This document shows, piece after piece, positions 1-7,478 of a stretch of 64,000 nucleotides of DNA (positions are counted from its first letter, which is position 1; each line of letters starts with the position of its first letter). Position numbers and translations under genes: made by a program. The notes under the pieces are model-generated. The model ran no database searches, was not told where the DNA came from, and worked only from the letters and a program-made list of their open reading frames with translations. Origin of the DNA: an uncultured Bacteroidales bacterium (GTDB taxonomy: Bacteria; Bacteroidota; Bacteroidia; Bacteroidales; UBA932); NCBI GenBank assembly GCA_944325435.1, contig CALVAC010000007.1, positions 62,001 through 126,000 of the forward strand, given 5' to 3'.

Positions 1-358
1 CACCATCCGGACTGTGCCTCTCGACCATTACAGGAGGCAGGGCGTACTCCCCCTCATCAAACGATGTCACCACGAAGCCCGCCCTTATGTCATAGAGTCT
101 CGGAAGCCCTTTCTTCTGCCTCCTGACATCGAGGGTGTCTATCCTCCAGTCGGAAAGGACCATCACACCACCTGTATTCTCCTCCTGCCGTATCTCGGGG
201 AAGAACAGCCGGGTCCCCTCCGGGACATCCCTGATCTCCACCCCATACAGCATCTGGTCTGCAATCACGACAGTATCCCTGCCCTCCTGCAGAGGCGTGA
301 GGAATGAGCCCTGCATCGGCACTACCGTCAAAAATATGGACAACAAGCAAGTGTTCAT
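1..358 (-). CDS. BatD-like protein, N-terminal part (runs off window)
   Basis: Only the first 119 codons are in the window; the gene continues beyond position 1. The ATG at 358 lies 3 bases after the stop of the DUF58 gene and is preceded by a strong AAGGAG ribosome site. The N-terminus reads as a signal peptide (MNTCLLSIFLTVVPMQGSFL), followed by a beta-rich stretch with VEIRDVPEGTRLFFPE. In Bacteroidetes Bat operons the gene after moxR and the DUF58 gene is usually a membrane-anchored periplasmic protein with oxygen-tolerance (BatD-like) beta domains, and the phrasing here fits that. The assignment rests on context plus the signal peptide, since no catalytic motif is expected. Confidence 0.6.
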   Translation of the reverse strand, partial: MNTCLLSIFLTVVPMQGSFLTPLQEGRDTVVIADQMLYGVEIRDVPEGTRLFFPEIRQEENTGGVMVLSDWRIDTLDVRRQKKGLPRLYDIRAGFVVTSFDEGEYALPPVMVERHSPDG

Positions 359-361
359 CTC

Positions 362-1252
362 CTATCTCCTTTGAAAGAATGTCATAAGGCTCCTGACATA
401 GTCGTCATCCGTGGATATGCTGACATTGTCCACGCTGTATTTCAGCAGCATCCGCGACGTGCTCTCCTCCATACCAGCGAACCATTTGGAATAGGCCTGC
501 CTCATCTTTCGGGAAGATGTGTTCACCCAGGCGCACCGTCCGGTCTCCGAATCCTTCACATGCACCATCCCGACATCAGGTATGGTGCGCTCTCTCGGAT
601 CATACACCTCGATTACAGAGAGGTCGTGCCTGTTCACAGCCACCTTCAGGGCATCCTCGTATCTCGGTGTACCATCATTGTCCACATCCAACATGTCGGA
701 CAGGAGAAATGCCGTGCACCTTTTCTTGATGGCATTGGTCAGATAACGCAGAGCCTCGCTGATGTCCGTCCCATCGGATGACGGCTGGAACTCTATGATC
801 TCCCTTATGATATGAAGCAGATGGCTGCGGCCTTTCTTCGGAGGTATGAACTTCTCCACCTTCTCGCTGAAGAAAAGGGCCCCCACCTTGTCATTGTTGA
901 GGATTGCCGAAAAAGAGAGGACGGCGGCTATCTCGGCGATGAGATCCCGCTTGATCTGCCCCGAAGTTCCGAACAGCCGAGACCGGCTGGCATCTATCAG
1001 CAGCACGACAGTCAGCTCTCTCTCCTCCTCGAAAACCTTGACATACGGCGCACGGAGCCTTGCGGTGACATTCCAGTCCATATTGCGGACATCGTCACCG
1101 TACTGGTACTCCCTGACCTCGCTGAATGCCATACCGCGACCCTTGAAAGCAGAATGGTATTCGCCTGCAAATATCTGATGAGAGAGTGCCCTTGTCTTGA
1201 TTTCAATCTTCCTGACCTTCCTGAGAAGGTCGTTTGCACTCATACTCTCCAT
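362..1252 (-). CDS. DUF58 domain protein (Bat operon)
   Basis: A 296-aa protein with the DUF58 core: the FSEVREYQYGDDVRNMDW segment around residues 43-60 is the family signature, and the following VVLLIDASRS (about residues 81-90) is a von Willebrand A-like metal-binding start. DUF58 proteins accompany MoxR ATPases and are thought to be their partners in assembling or activating membrane or redox protein complexes. The gene's ATG overlaps the stop of moxR by one base (TAATG), and the BatD-like gene follows after 3 bases, so the three are translationally coupled. No signal peptide is visible, so it is probably cytoplasmic. Length is typical. Confidence 0.9.
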   Translation of the reverse strand: MESMSANDLLRKVRKIEIKTRALSHQIFAGEYHSAFKGRGMAFSEVREYQYGDDVRNMDWNVTARLRAPYVKVFEEERELTVVLLIDASRSRLFGTSGQIKRDLIAEIAAVLSFSAILNNDKVGALFFSEKVEKFIPPKKGRSHLLHIIREIIEFQPSSDGTDISEALRYLTNAIKKRCTAFLLSDMLDVDNDGTPRYEDALKVAVNRHDLSVIEVYDPRERTIPDVGMVHVKDSETGRCAWVNTSSRKMRQAYSKWFAGMEESTSRMLLKYSVDNVSISTDDDYVRSLMTFFQRR

Positions 1253-2244
1253 TATGGAACCTCTACTGCGTTGATTATCTCGGATATTATGTTCTCCGTA
1301 GTGACATTCTCCGCCTCTGCCTCGTAAGTCAGGCCGATCCTGTGGCGAAGCACCTCGTTGCAGACAGCCCTCACATCCTCAGGAATCACATACCCCCTCC
1401 TCTTGATGAACGCATACGCCTTGGATGCCATCGAGAGCGAAATGCTGGCACGCGGGGAGGCACCGTATGAAATGAGATTTGCGAGCCTGCCGAGATTATA
1501 ATCCTCCGGAGTCCTTGTGGCATACACTATGTCCACGATGTACCGCTCTATCTTCTCGTCCATATAGACATCCCTCACCACAGAACGTGCACGGACTATG
1601 TCCTCCGGCTTCATCACAGGGGAAGCCTTAGGGAATTCCCCGGAATTGTTCATCCTTATTATGAGTTTCTCCTCCTCCTTTTTAGGATAGGTCACAACGA
1701 CCTTGAGCATGAAGCGGTCTACCTGCGCCTCCGGGAGAGGATAGGTACCTTCCTGCTCGATAGGGTTCTGGGTAGCCATGACAAGGAAAGGTTCAGGGAG
1801 CTTGAAAGTCTGGTCGCCTATCGTGACCTGCCTCTCCTGCATCGCCTCGAGCAATGCCGACTGCACCTTAGCAGGGGAACGGTTGATTTCATCCGCCAGG
1901 ACGAAATTGGCGAAGACCGGACCTTTGCGGATCTGGAACTGCTCGCTCTTCTGCGAATAGATCATCGTGCCTATGACATCGGCCGGAAGCAGGTCAGGAG
2001 TAAACTGGATCCTGCTGAACTTCGCATCCACCGCAGACGCAAGCGTGTTGATGGCCAGCGTCTTTGCCAGACCGGGCACACCTTCGAGCAGGATATGCCC
2101 GTTCGCGAGGAGGCCGATCAGCAGATTCTCTACCAGATGCTTCTGCCCCACTATGACCTTGTTCATCTCCATTGTGAGGATGTCCACGAAAGAACTTTCA
2201 CGCTGAATGCGGTCATTCAATTCTTTAATGTTTACGCTCTCCAT
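1252..2244 (-). CDS. MoxR family AAA+ ATPase
   Basis: A 330-aa AAA+ ATPase. Visible motifs are a Walker A variant GVPGLAKT, Walker B with VLADEINRSPAKVQSALLEA, and the sensor region ATQNPIEQEGTYPLPEAQVD, which is diagnostic of MoxR. I chose the ATG at 2244 (MESVNIKEL); an in-frame extension to 2310 would run into the truA upstream region and its residues look non-native. It probably acts as a chaperone-like ATPase with the DUF58 and Bat partners encoded downstream. Divergently oriented from truA, with about 86 bases between the two starts. Confidence 0.93.
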   Translation of the reverse strand: MESVNIKELNDRIQRESSFVDILTMEMNKVIVGQKHLVENLLIGLLANGHILLEGVPGLAKTLAINTLASAVDAKFSRIQFTPDLLPADVIGTMIYSQKSEQFQIRKGPVFANFVLADEINRSPAKVQSALLEAMQERQVTIGDQTFKLPEPFLVMATQNPIEQEGTYPLPEAQVDRFMLKVVVTYPKKEEEKLIIRMNNSGEFPKASPVMKPEDIVRARSVVRDVYMDEKIERYIVDIVYATRTPEDYNLGRLANLISYGASPRASISLSMASKAYAFIKRRGYVIPEDVRAVCNEVLRHRIGLTYEAEAENVTTENIISEIINAVEVP

Positions 2245-2264
2245 AAAAAATTCAGTATTTTTGA

Positions 2265-2272
2265 TAATTTTG
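2265..2272 (+). promoter_or_regulatory. Candidate promoter -7 element for truA
   Basis: TAATTTTG matches the Bacteroidetes -7 consensus TAnnTTTG, 58 bases before the truA start. No clear TTTG lies 19-21 bases upstream, so this is only a moderate candidate. Confidence 0.4.
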
Positions 2273-2330
2273 CACTCAAAACAAGGGAAGCCGACCCTCC
2301 GGGGAGACAACTTCCAGCAAGACAGCAGCC

Positions 2331-3113
2331 ATGCGATACAGAATCCGACTTTCTTTCAACGGCTTGACCCTGAGCGGCTGGCAGAAGCAGAACAATGCGC
2401 CTTCTGTCCAGCAGGAGCTCTCACACGCCGTTTCCGTGCTCCTTGGAAGCGAAACCGAAGTGACAGGAGCAGGCCGAACCGATGCCAGAGTGAACGCAGT
2501 CAACTACATAGCCCATTTCGACACCACGGATCCGATACCGCTTGACGCAACCAATTTTATCTACAAATTAAATGCCATCCTGTCGAAAAACATAACCGTA
2601 CACGAAATATCGCCTTGCAGCGAGGACTTCCACGCCAGATTTTCCGCAGTATCGCGTGAATATCACTATTTTATCCATTTTAAGGAAGACCCTTTCATGG
2701 ACCGGTTCTCTTACCGCTGCCGCTATCCGGCCGATATCGGAAAGATGAACGAGGCAGCCGCACATCTCCTCGGGCGGCACGACTTCAGCTGTTTTGAGAA
2801 GACGGGCAGCAACAACAGGACATCCATCTGCACCATATACGAGGCACGGTGGGAGACATACACACCGACGCATGTATCCATCCTCGGATACCCTGCCGCA
2901 GCCGGAGACTACGCCTTTTTCAGAGTCAGGGCCGACCGCTTCCTGCGCAATATGGTCCGCGCAATAGTCGGCTCGCTTCTTGAGGTAGGGCGCGGAAGGC
3001 GCGGGACCGACTGGACGGCTTCTCTGATTGCCTCCGGGACACGGTCTGATGCGGGGGAATCTGTCCCCGGACACGCACTTTTCCTTAACCGCGTGGAATA
3101 TGACGGAATGTAA
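2331..3113 (+). CDS. truA: tRNA pseudouridine(38-40) synthase TruA
   Basis: A 260-aa protein with the TruA signature GAGRTDARVNA, in which Asp51 is the catalytic aspartate. Further family blocks are the start YRIRLSFNGLTLSGWQ, the region around ISREYHYFIH, and FLRNMVRAIVGSLLEVG near the C-terminus. It converts uridines 38-40 of the tRNA anticodon arm to pseudouridine. Length is normal. It stands alone between the divergent moxR operon and the exbB promoter. Confidence 0.95.
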   Translation: MRYRIRLSFNGLTLSGWQKQNNAPSVQQELSHAVSVLLGSETEVTGAGRTDARVNAVNYIAHFDTTDPIPLDATNFIYKLNAILSKNITVHEISPCSEDFHARFSAVSREYHYFIHFKEDPFMDRFSYRCRYPADIGKMNEAAAHLLGRHDFSCFEKTGSNNRTSICTIYEARWETYTPTHVSILGYPAAAGDYAFFRVRADRFLRNMVRAIVGSLLEVGRGRRGTDWTASLIASGTRSDAGESVPGHALFLNRVEYDGM

Positions 3114-3122
3114 AAATTTTCT

Positions 3123-3130
3123 TATCTTTG
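3123..3130 (+). promoter_or_regulatory. Promoter -7 element for exbB-exbD-tonB
   Basis: TATCTTTG, a perfect TAnnTTTG element, 46 bases upstream of the exbB start and just past the truA stop. The -33 box is not obvious. A transcription start near 3136-3138 would be expected. Confidence 0.6.
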
Positions 3131-3175
3131 CGGTCTTGATTTGATTACCATTGATTTTAATTACTGTAGACAGAA

Positions 3176-3937
3176 ATGCTTACCACTCTTTTACAATCGG
3201 GCCTTGACCAGGCTGTGGAGACAGTCCCGCAGCCGCAGGAGATGACCATGTCGCTGTTCGACCTCTTCCTGAAAGGAGGAGCCCTTATGTGGGTCCTGCT
3301 GGCCCTGTCCATCATTGCCATCTATATCCTCGGCAAGAAATGGTGGATGATCCGCAAGGCCGGGAAGATAGACGGCAATTTCATCAGAGAGATACGCAGT
3401 CTGATGCACGACGGGAAGACGAAGTCGGCCATCAGCCTCTGCAGCAGATACGACTCGCCTGTGGCGCGTATGGTGGAGAAAGGAATCGAAAGGGCGGGAA
3501 GGCCCCTTCCTGACATCCAGACAGCCATAGAGAACACGGCGAACATCGAGGTCGCAAGGCTCGAGAAAGGGCTGCCGACACTGGCCACGATCGCGGGAGG
3601 CGCTCCGATGATCGGATTCCTCGGGACCGTGATGGGTATGGTCCAGGCGTTCTTCAATATGGCATCCGCAGGAAACAACATAGACATAACCCTGCTTTCC
3701 GGAGGTATCTATGTGGCGATGATAACCACTGTCGGAGGTCTGATTGTCGGCATCATCGCCTATTTCGGATACAACTACCTGACTTCACAGATATCCGACC
3801 TTGTGTTCAAGATGGAGAGCACGACGATAGATTTCATGGATCTCCTGAACTCACAGCAGGAAAGCGTCCCTGCCGGCGGGTCTGCGGGAGAAGTCAATAA
3901 TGCTGCAGGCAGGACGGCCACGGCAGACAAACAATAG
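3176..3937 (+). CDS. exbB: MotA/TolQ/ExbB proton channel family protein
   Basis: A 253-aa inner-membrane protein with three hydrophobic segments, at about residues 31-52, 138-158 and 174-200. The last two contain the conserved GxxxTVxG-type stretches GFLGTVMGMVQAF and AMITTVGGLIVG. ExbB forms the pentameric proton channel that, with ExbD, energises TonB. The next two genes encode the matching ExbD and TonB, so the operon is complete. The periplasmic N-terminus is short and no cleavable signal is seen. Confidence 0.92.
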   Translation: MLTTLLQSGLDQAVETVPQPQEMTMSLFDLFLKGGALMWVLLALSIIAIYILGKKWWMIRKAGKIDGNFIREIRSLMHDGKTKSAISLCSRYDSPVARMVEKGIERAGRPLPDIQTAIENTANIEVARLEKGLPTLATIAGGAPMIGFLGTVMGMVQAFFNMASAGNNIDITLLSGGIYVAMITTVGGLIVGIIAYFGYNYLTSQISDLVFKMESTTIDFMDLLNSQQESVPAGGSAGEVNNAAGRTATADKQ

Positions 3938-3941
3938 GGAA

Positions 3942-4352
3942 ATGGCTATCAAGAGAACAACTAAGGTGGAGCCGAACTTCTCGATGTCGTCCATGACAGA
4001 CATCGTGTTCCTTCTGCTGATATTCTTCCTTGTCACATCGACCCTGATCAACCCCAACGCTCTGAAGCTGCTGCTTCCAAAGAGCACCGGGCAGGTGTCG
4101 GCCAAGGCGACTGTGAGCGTGTCCATCAAAGACCAGCACGACAACACTTACACATACCATATCAACGGTGACCTGGAGCCTGTCAGGTTCGACCAGGTGG
4201 AGGATGCCCTTGTAAGCGAACTCCAGTCCGAGGAAGACCCGACATTCGTGATATATGCAGATGAGACCGTGCCCATCAAGGAAGTGGTGCAGGTAATGAA
4301 CATAGCCAAGAGGAACCATTACAAGGTGATAATGGCAACTTCACCTGAATAG
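3942..4352 (+). CDS. exbD: ExbD/TolR family biopolymer transporter
   Basis: A 136-aa protein starting at the ATG at 3942, 4 bases after exbB ends. A longer in-frame start at 3900 would lie inside exbB and is not needed. It has a short cytoplasmic tail, then one membrane helix (about residues 18-36) beginning SSMTDIVFLLLIFFLVTS; Asp20 is the membrane aspartate that carries protons in this family. The rest is the periplasmic domain. It works with ExbB and the downstream TonB protein to energise outer-membrane TonB-dependent transporters, which are typically abundant in Bacteroidetes. Confidence 0.92.
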   Translation: MAIKRTTKVEPNFSMSSMTDIVFLLLIFFLVTSTLINPNALKLLLPKSTGQVSAKATVSVSIKDQHDNTYTYHINGDLEPVRFDQVEDALVSELQSEEDPTFVIYADETVPIKEVVQVMNIAKRNHYKVIMATSPE

Positions 4353-4368
4353 CAGTCCAGGCGCAGAC

Positions 4369-5157
4369 ATGGAACCGTACCGCAGAGAACAGGAGAGACA
4401 GGAGAAGAACTCCAGGATGACCGGCATCGTTCTGACAGCCGCCGTCCATCTGTGCATCATCGCGGTCGGGTTCGCCTGCGGGCTGAAATACATCTACCCT
4501 CCGCCAGAGGAGGAATCCATTCTTCTGGATTTCAGCGAAGATGTCCCGGCCCCGGTCATCCAGGAAATGTCAGGACAGGAGCCGAGGGCCGTGGAGCCGG
4601 ATCCGGACAGGGAGGTTGAACTCGTACAGAGATCCGAAGGCCAGGTGACAGGGACAGAGGCGAATGCCGCCATGGAGGCGACGACCGGGACAGATGGAGA
4701 TGTGGAAGTGCCGGAACCTCCGCGCAAGAAAGAGATAAACAGGCGTGCGCTGTTCCACGCCGCAGACAACAGGGCACAGAAAGACACGCTTGCTCCGCAG
4801 ACGGCCGCAGAGGTCACTGACAAGCTGAAGGCCGGACACGCATCCGGGACAGCAGAGAATGGCAAGGAAATTGGAGAACCGAAGGCCCGGCTGAAAGGAA
4901 GGTCTCCAGTGAACGGCTATCTTCCGAAGCCGGCCTATCCTGTCCAGAAAGCCGGGACAGTGGTAGTGAACATAAAGGTCGACAACTGGGGCAATGTCAG
5001 CGGCCAGCCTTCCATAAATATGGAAAGCACCACGGTCACCGACCAGGCCTTGTGGCAGGCAGCGATAAATGCGGCGAAGAAGACCAAGTTCAACAGGACA
5101 GCCGATGCTCCGCCGCTGCAGGAGGGGACGATAACATATATATTCAGACTTAATTAA
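4369..5157 (+). CDS. tonB: TonB family energy transducer
   Basis: A 262-aa protein with one N-terminal membrane helix (about residues 18-40), a charged Glu/Asp/Lys-rich periplasmic linker, and a C-terminal TonB-like domain from about residue 180. The C-terminal domain has the expected pattern of VVNIKVDNWGNV followed by a helix (WQAAINAAKKTKFN) and the closing strand GTITYIFRLN. It lacks the YP start and Pro-Lys repeats of enterobacterial TonB, as is usual in Bacteroidetes. It lies 16 bases after exbD. Confidence 0.88.
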   Translation: MEPYRREQERQEKNSRMTGIVLTAAVHLCIIAVGFACGLKYIYPPPEEESILLDFSEDVPAPVIQEMSGQEPRAVEPDPDREVELVQRSEGQVTGTEANAAMEATTGTDGDVEVPEPPRKKEINRRALFHAADNRAQKDTLAPQTAAEVTDKLKAGHASGTAENGKEIGEPKARLKGRSPVNGYLPKPAYPVQKAGTVVVNIKVDNWGNVSGQPSINMESTTVTDQALWQAAINAAKKTKFNRTADAPPLQEGTITYIFRLN

Positions 5158-5163
5158 TGGAAA

Positions 5164-5177
5164 CCCGTCTTGACGGG
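5164..5177 (+). terminator. Weak hairpin after tonB
   Basis: CCCGT-CTTG-ACGGG forms a 5-bp stem with a tetraloop, 6 bases after the tonB stop, followed by an AT-rich stretch without a clean U-tract. It may be a weak terminator or processing site. Confidence 0.35.
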
Positions 5178-5233
5178 AAGAGTTTATTCTTTTATAATAT
5201 TATTTAAAAACGCCCGGGAGGGCACAGGTTACA

Positions 5234-6580
5234 ATGGAAAATTTCAAGAAAGGCGGTTACGACCGCAGACCGGCAGAAGGCCGTAGAGAGTACGGCAGCC
5301 GCTCATTCAGAAACAACGACAGGCCGGGAAGGCCATTCGGAGAACACGGTGACAGGCCGCGCAGGCCTTACGGGGACAGCTCCGACAGACCGAGAAGACA
5401 GTTCGGTGAGGACAGGCCGAGGAGAACTTTCGGAGAGAATTCCGACAGGCCGCGCAGGCAGTTCGGGGAAGGGTCCGACAGACCGAGAAGACAGTTCGGA
5501 GAGAACAGGCCGAGGAGAACTTTCGGAGAGAATTCCGACAGGCCGAGAAGACAGTTCGGGGAAGGGTCCGACAGACCGAGAAGACAGTTCGGGGAGGACA
5601 GGCCGAGGAGAGCTTTCGGAGAGAATTCCGACAGGCCGAGAAGACAGTTCGGGGAAGGGTCCGACAGACCGAGGAGAAGTCCGAGATTCCAGGAAAGCAG
5701 CTTCCCGGCCAGAAGTGCAAGCGGGGCAAGACTCAGGCCGCGCAAGAACAAGGTGCAGCCGGTATCGGCCGCAGAGCAGGGCATCAACAGGATGATCAGC
5801 CGCAAGCCTCAGGTGGATGAGACCCAGTATTCAGACAACGACTACGTAAACATCCCTGTAAAGGAGACGGTAAGGCTCAACAAGTTCATAGCCAATTCCG
5901 GTATATGCTCCAGAAGGGAGGCGGACAATTTCATACAGGCAGGGGTAGTGACAGTGAACGGGGAGGTCGTGACCGAACTCGGGACCAAGGTCAACATCAA
6001 CACGGACGATGTCAGGTTCAACGGAGAGAGGCTCAGAGGTGAGGCCAAGGTGTATATCCTGATGAACAAGCCGAAAGGATATGTCACTACCGCAAGCGAC
6101 CCGCACGCAGACAAGACAGTAATGGACCTCATCAAGGGCTGTCCTGCAAGGGTATTCCCTGTAGGAAGGCTCGACAAGAACACCACCGGAGTGCTGATGT
6201 TCACCAATGACGGTGAAATGGCAGAGAAGCTCACCCATCCGTCATTCGCCAAGAAGAAGATATACCAGGTCTCCCTCTCCAGCAAACTGACCCAGGAGGA
6301 TTTCGACAAAATCCTGAGCGGCGTATCCCTCAGCGATGGAGAGATCAAGGCAGACGAACTGGAATATATCGATGATGAAGACCACAGGAAAATCGGCATC
6401 GAGATACATTCAGGCAAGAACAGGATTGTCCGCAGGATATTCGAGTCCCTCGGCTACGATGTCAAGGCCCTCGACAGGGTGTATTTCGCCGGTCTTACCA
6501 AGAAAGGCATCAAACGCGGAGGCTGGAGGTATCTGACAGAAGGAGAGGTCAACATTCTGAAAATGGGGGCATACAACTGA
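5234..6580 (+). CDS. rluB: RluB/RsuA-type rRNA pseudouridine synthase with repetitive Arg-rich N-terminus
   Basis: A 448-aa protein, roughly 200 residues longer than the catalytic family core. Residues about 1-165 are low-complexity tandem repeats built on SDRPRRQFGE and EDRPRRTFGE. An S4 RNA-binding domain follows (RLNKFIANSGICSRREAD, about residue 215), then the RsuA/RluB catalytic domain with VGRLDKNTTGVLMFTNDG, where the Asp of GRLD is catalytic. The likely reaction is 23S rRNA pseudouridylation. The basic disordered N-terminus is common in Bacteroidetes homologues and probably helps RNA binding. The exact target uridine is inferred from the family. Confidence 0.88.
   Translation: MENFKKGGYDRRPAEGRREYGSRSFRNNDRPGRPFGEHGDRPRRPYGDSSDRPRRQFGEDRPRRTFGENSDRPRRQFGEGSDRPRRQFGENRPRRTFGENSDRPRRQFGEGSDRPRRQFGEDRPRRAFGENSDRPRRQFGEGSDRPRRSPRFQESSFPARSASGARLRPRKNKVQPVSAAEQGINRMISRKPQVDETQYSDNDYVNIPVKETVRLNKFIANSGICSRREADNFIQAGVVTVNGEVVTELGTKVNINTDDVRFNGERLRGEAKVYILMNKPKGYVTTASDPHADKTVMDLIKGCPARVFPVGRLDKNTTGVLMFTNDGEMAEKLTHPSFAKKKIYQVSLSSKLTQEDFDKILSGVSLSDGEIKADELEYIDDEDHRKIGIEIHSGKNRIVRRIFESLGYDVKALDRVYFAGLTKKGIKRGGWRYLTEGEVNILKMGAYN
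5349..5690 (+). repeat. In-frame tandem repeats encoding (S/E)DRPRR(Q/T)FGE
   Basis: About ten imperfect units of 27-36 bases encode alternating SDRPRRQFGE and EDRPRRTFGE blocks inside the rluB N-terminus. Several units are nearly identical at the nucleotide level (for example the stretches near 5466, 5556 and 5646), so the copy number could change by slippage or recombination without breaking the frame. Confidence 0.85.
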
Positions 6581-6582
6581 TC

Positions 6583-7467
6583 ATGAAGAACCATAAGGCA
6601 GGGTTCGTAAACATAATAGGGAACCCGAATGTCGGGAAATCGACTCTGATGAATGCGCTGGTCGGGGAAAAGCTGTCGATAGTGACGGCCAAGGCCCAGA
6701 CCACGCGGCACAGGATAATGGGGATAGTGAACGGAGAAGACTGGCAGATCGTCTACTCCGACACCCCCGGCATCCTTAAGCCCAACTACAGGCTGCAGCA
6801 GAGCATGATGAACTTTGTGGACACGGCCATCGGGGATGCAGACATCATCCTGTATGTGACGGACACCGTAGAAAAGGCTGACAAGAACGAGGAATATATC
6901 CTCAAGCTCCAGAAGATAGAATGTCCTGTGATACTGGTCATCAACAAGATAGACATAAGTTCACAGGAAGAGGTGATCAGGCTGATGAACTGGTGGCAGG
7001 AACAGCTGCCCAAGGCCATAGTCTATCCAGCCTCAGCCAAGGAAAAGTTCAACCTCGACAACATCTTCGATGCCATTGTGGAGCATCTCCCCGAAGCGCC
7101 GGCCTGGTACGACAAGGATGTGTTCACGGACAAGAACCTCAGGTTCTTCGCATCCGAAATCATCCGCGAGAAGATTCTCCTCAACTACAGCCAGGAGATA
7201 CCATACAGCTGTGAGGTCAGCATCGAGGAGTTCAAGGAGGGGGAGGAAAGATATGACATCAGCGCAGTCATCTATGTAATGCGTGACAGCCAGAAAGGGA
7301 TTCTTATCGGCAAGGGCGGAAAAGCGCTGAAGAAGGTCGGGACAGAGGCGCGTATGGATATGGAGGATTTCTTCCAGAAGAAAGTGTTTCTGAGGCTGTT
7401 CGTGAAAGTGGATCCTGACTGGAGGGAGAACAAGAAAGAACTGAGACGCTTCGGATACGAACATTAA
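6583..7467 (+). CDS. era: GTPase Era
   Basis: A 294-aa GTPase with G1 GNPNVGKST, the switch region TTRHRIMGI, G3 DTPG, G4 NKID, and a C-terminal KH domain with GILIGKGGKALKKVG. Era binds the 3' end of 16S rRNA and helps small-subunit maturation. The start lies 2 bases after the rluB stop, so the two RNA-related genes are probably co-transcribed. Length is standard. Confidence 0.96.
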   Translation: MKNHKAGFVNIIGNPNVGKSTLMNALVGEKLSIVTAKAQTTRHRIMGIVNGEDWQIVYSDTPGILKPNYRLQQSMMNFVDTAIGDADIILYVTDTVEKADKNEEYILKLQKIECPVILVINKIDISSQEEVIRLMNWWQEQLPKAIVYPASAKEKFNLDNIFDAIVEHLPEAPAWYDKDVFTDKNLRFFASEIIREKILLNYSQEIPYSCEVSIEEFKEGEERYDISAVIYVMRDSQKGILIGKGGKALKKVGTEARMDMEDFFQKKVFLRLFVKVDPDWRENKKELRRFGYEH

Positions 7468-7478
7468 AAGACTACAAT

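Noticed and set aside
5307..5805. Repetitive antisense frames across the rluB N-terminus
   Set aside because: They result from the in-frame tandem repeats of rluB, which keep all frames open.
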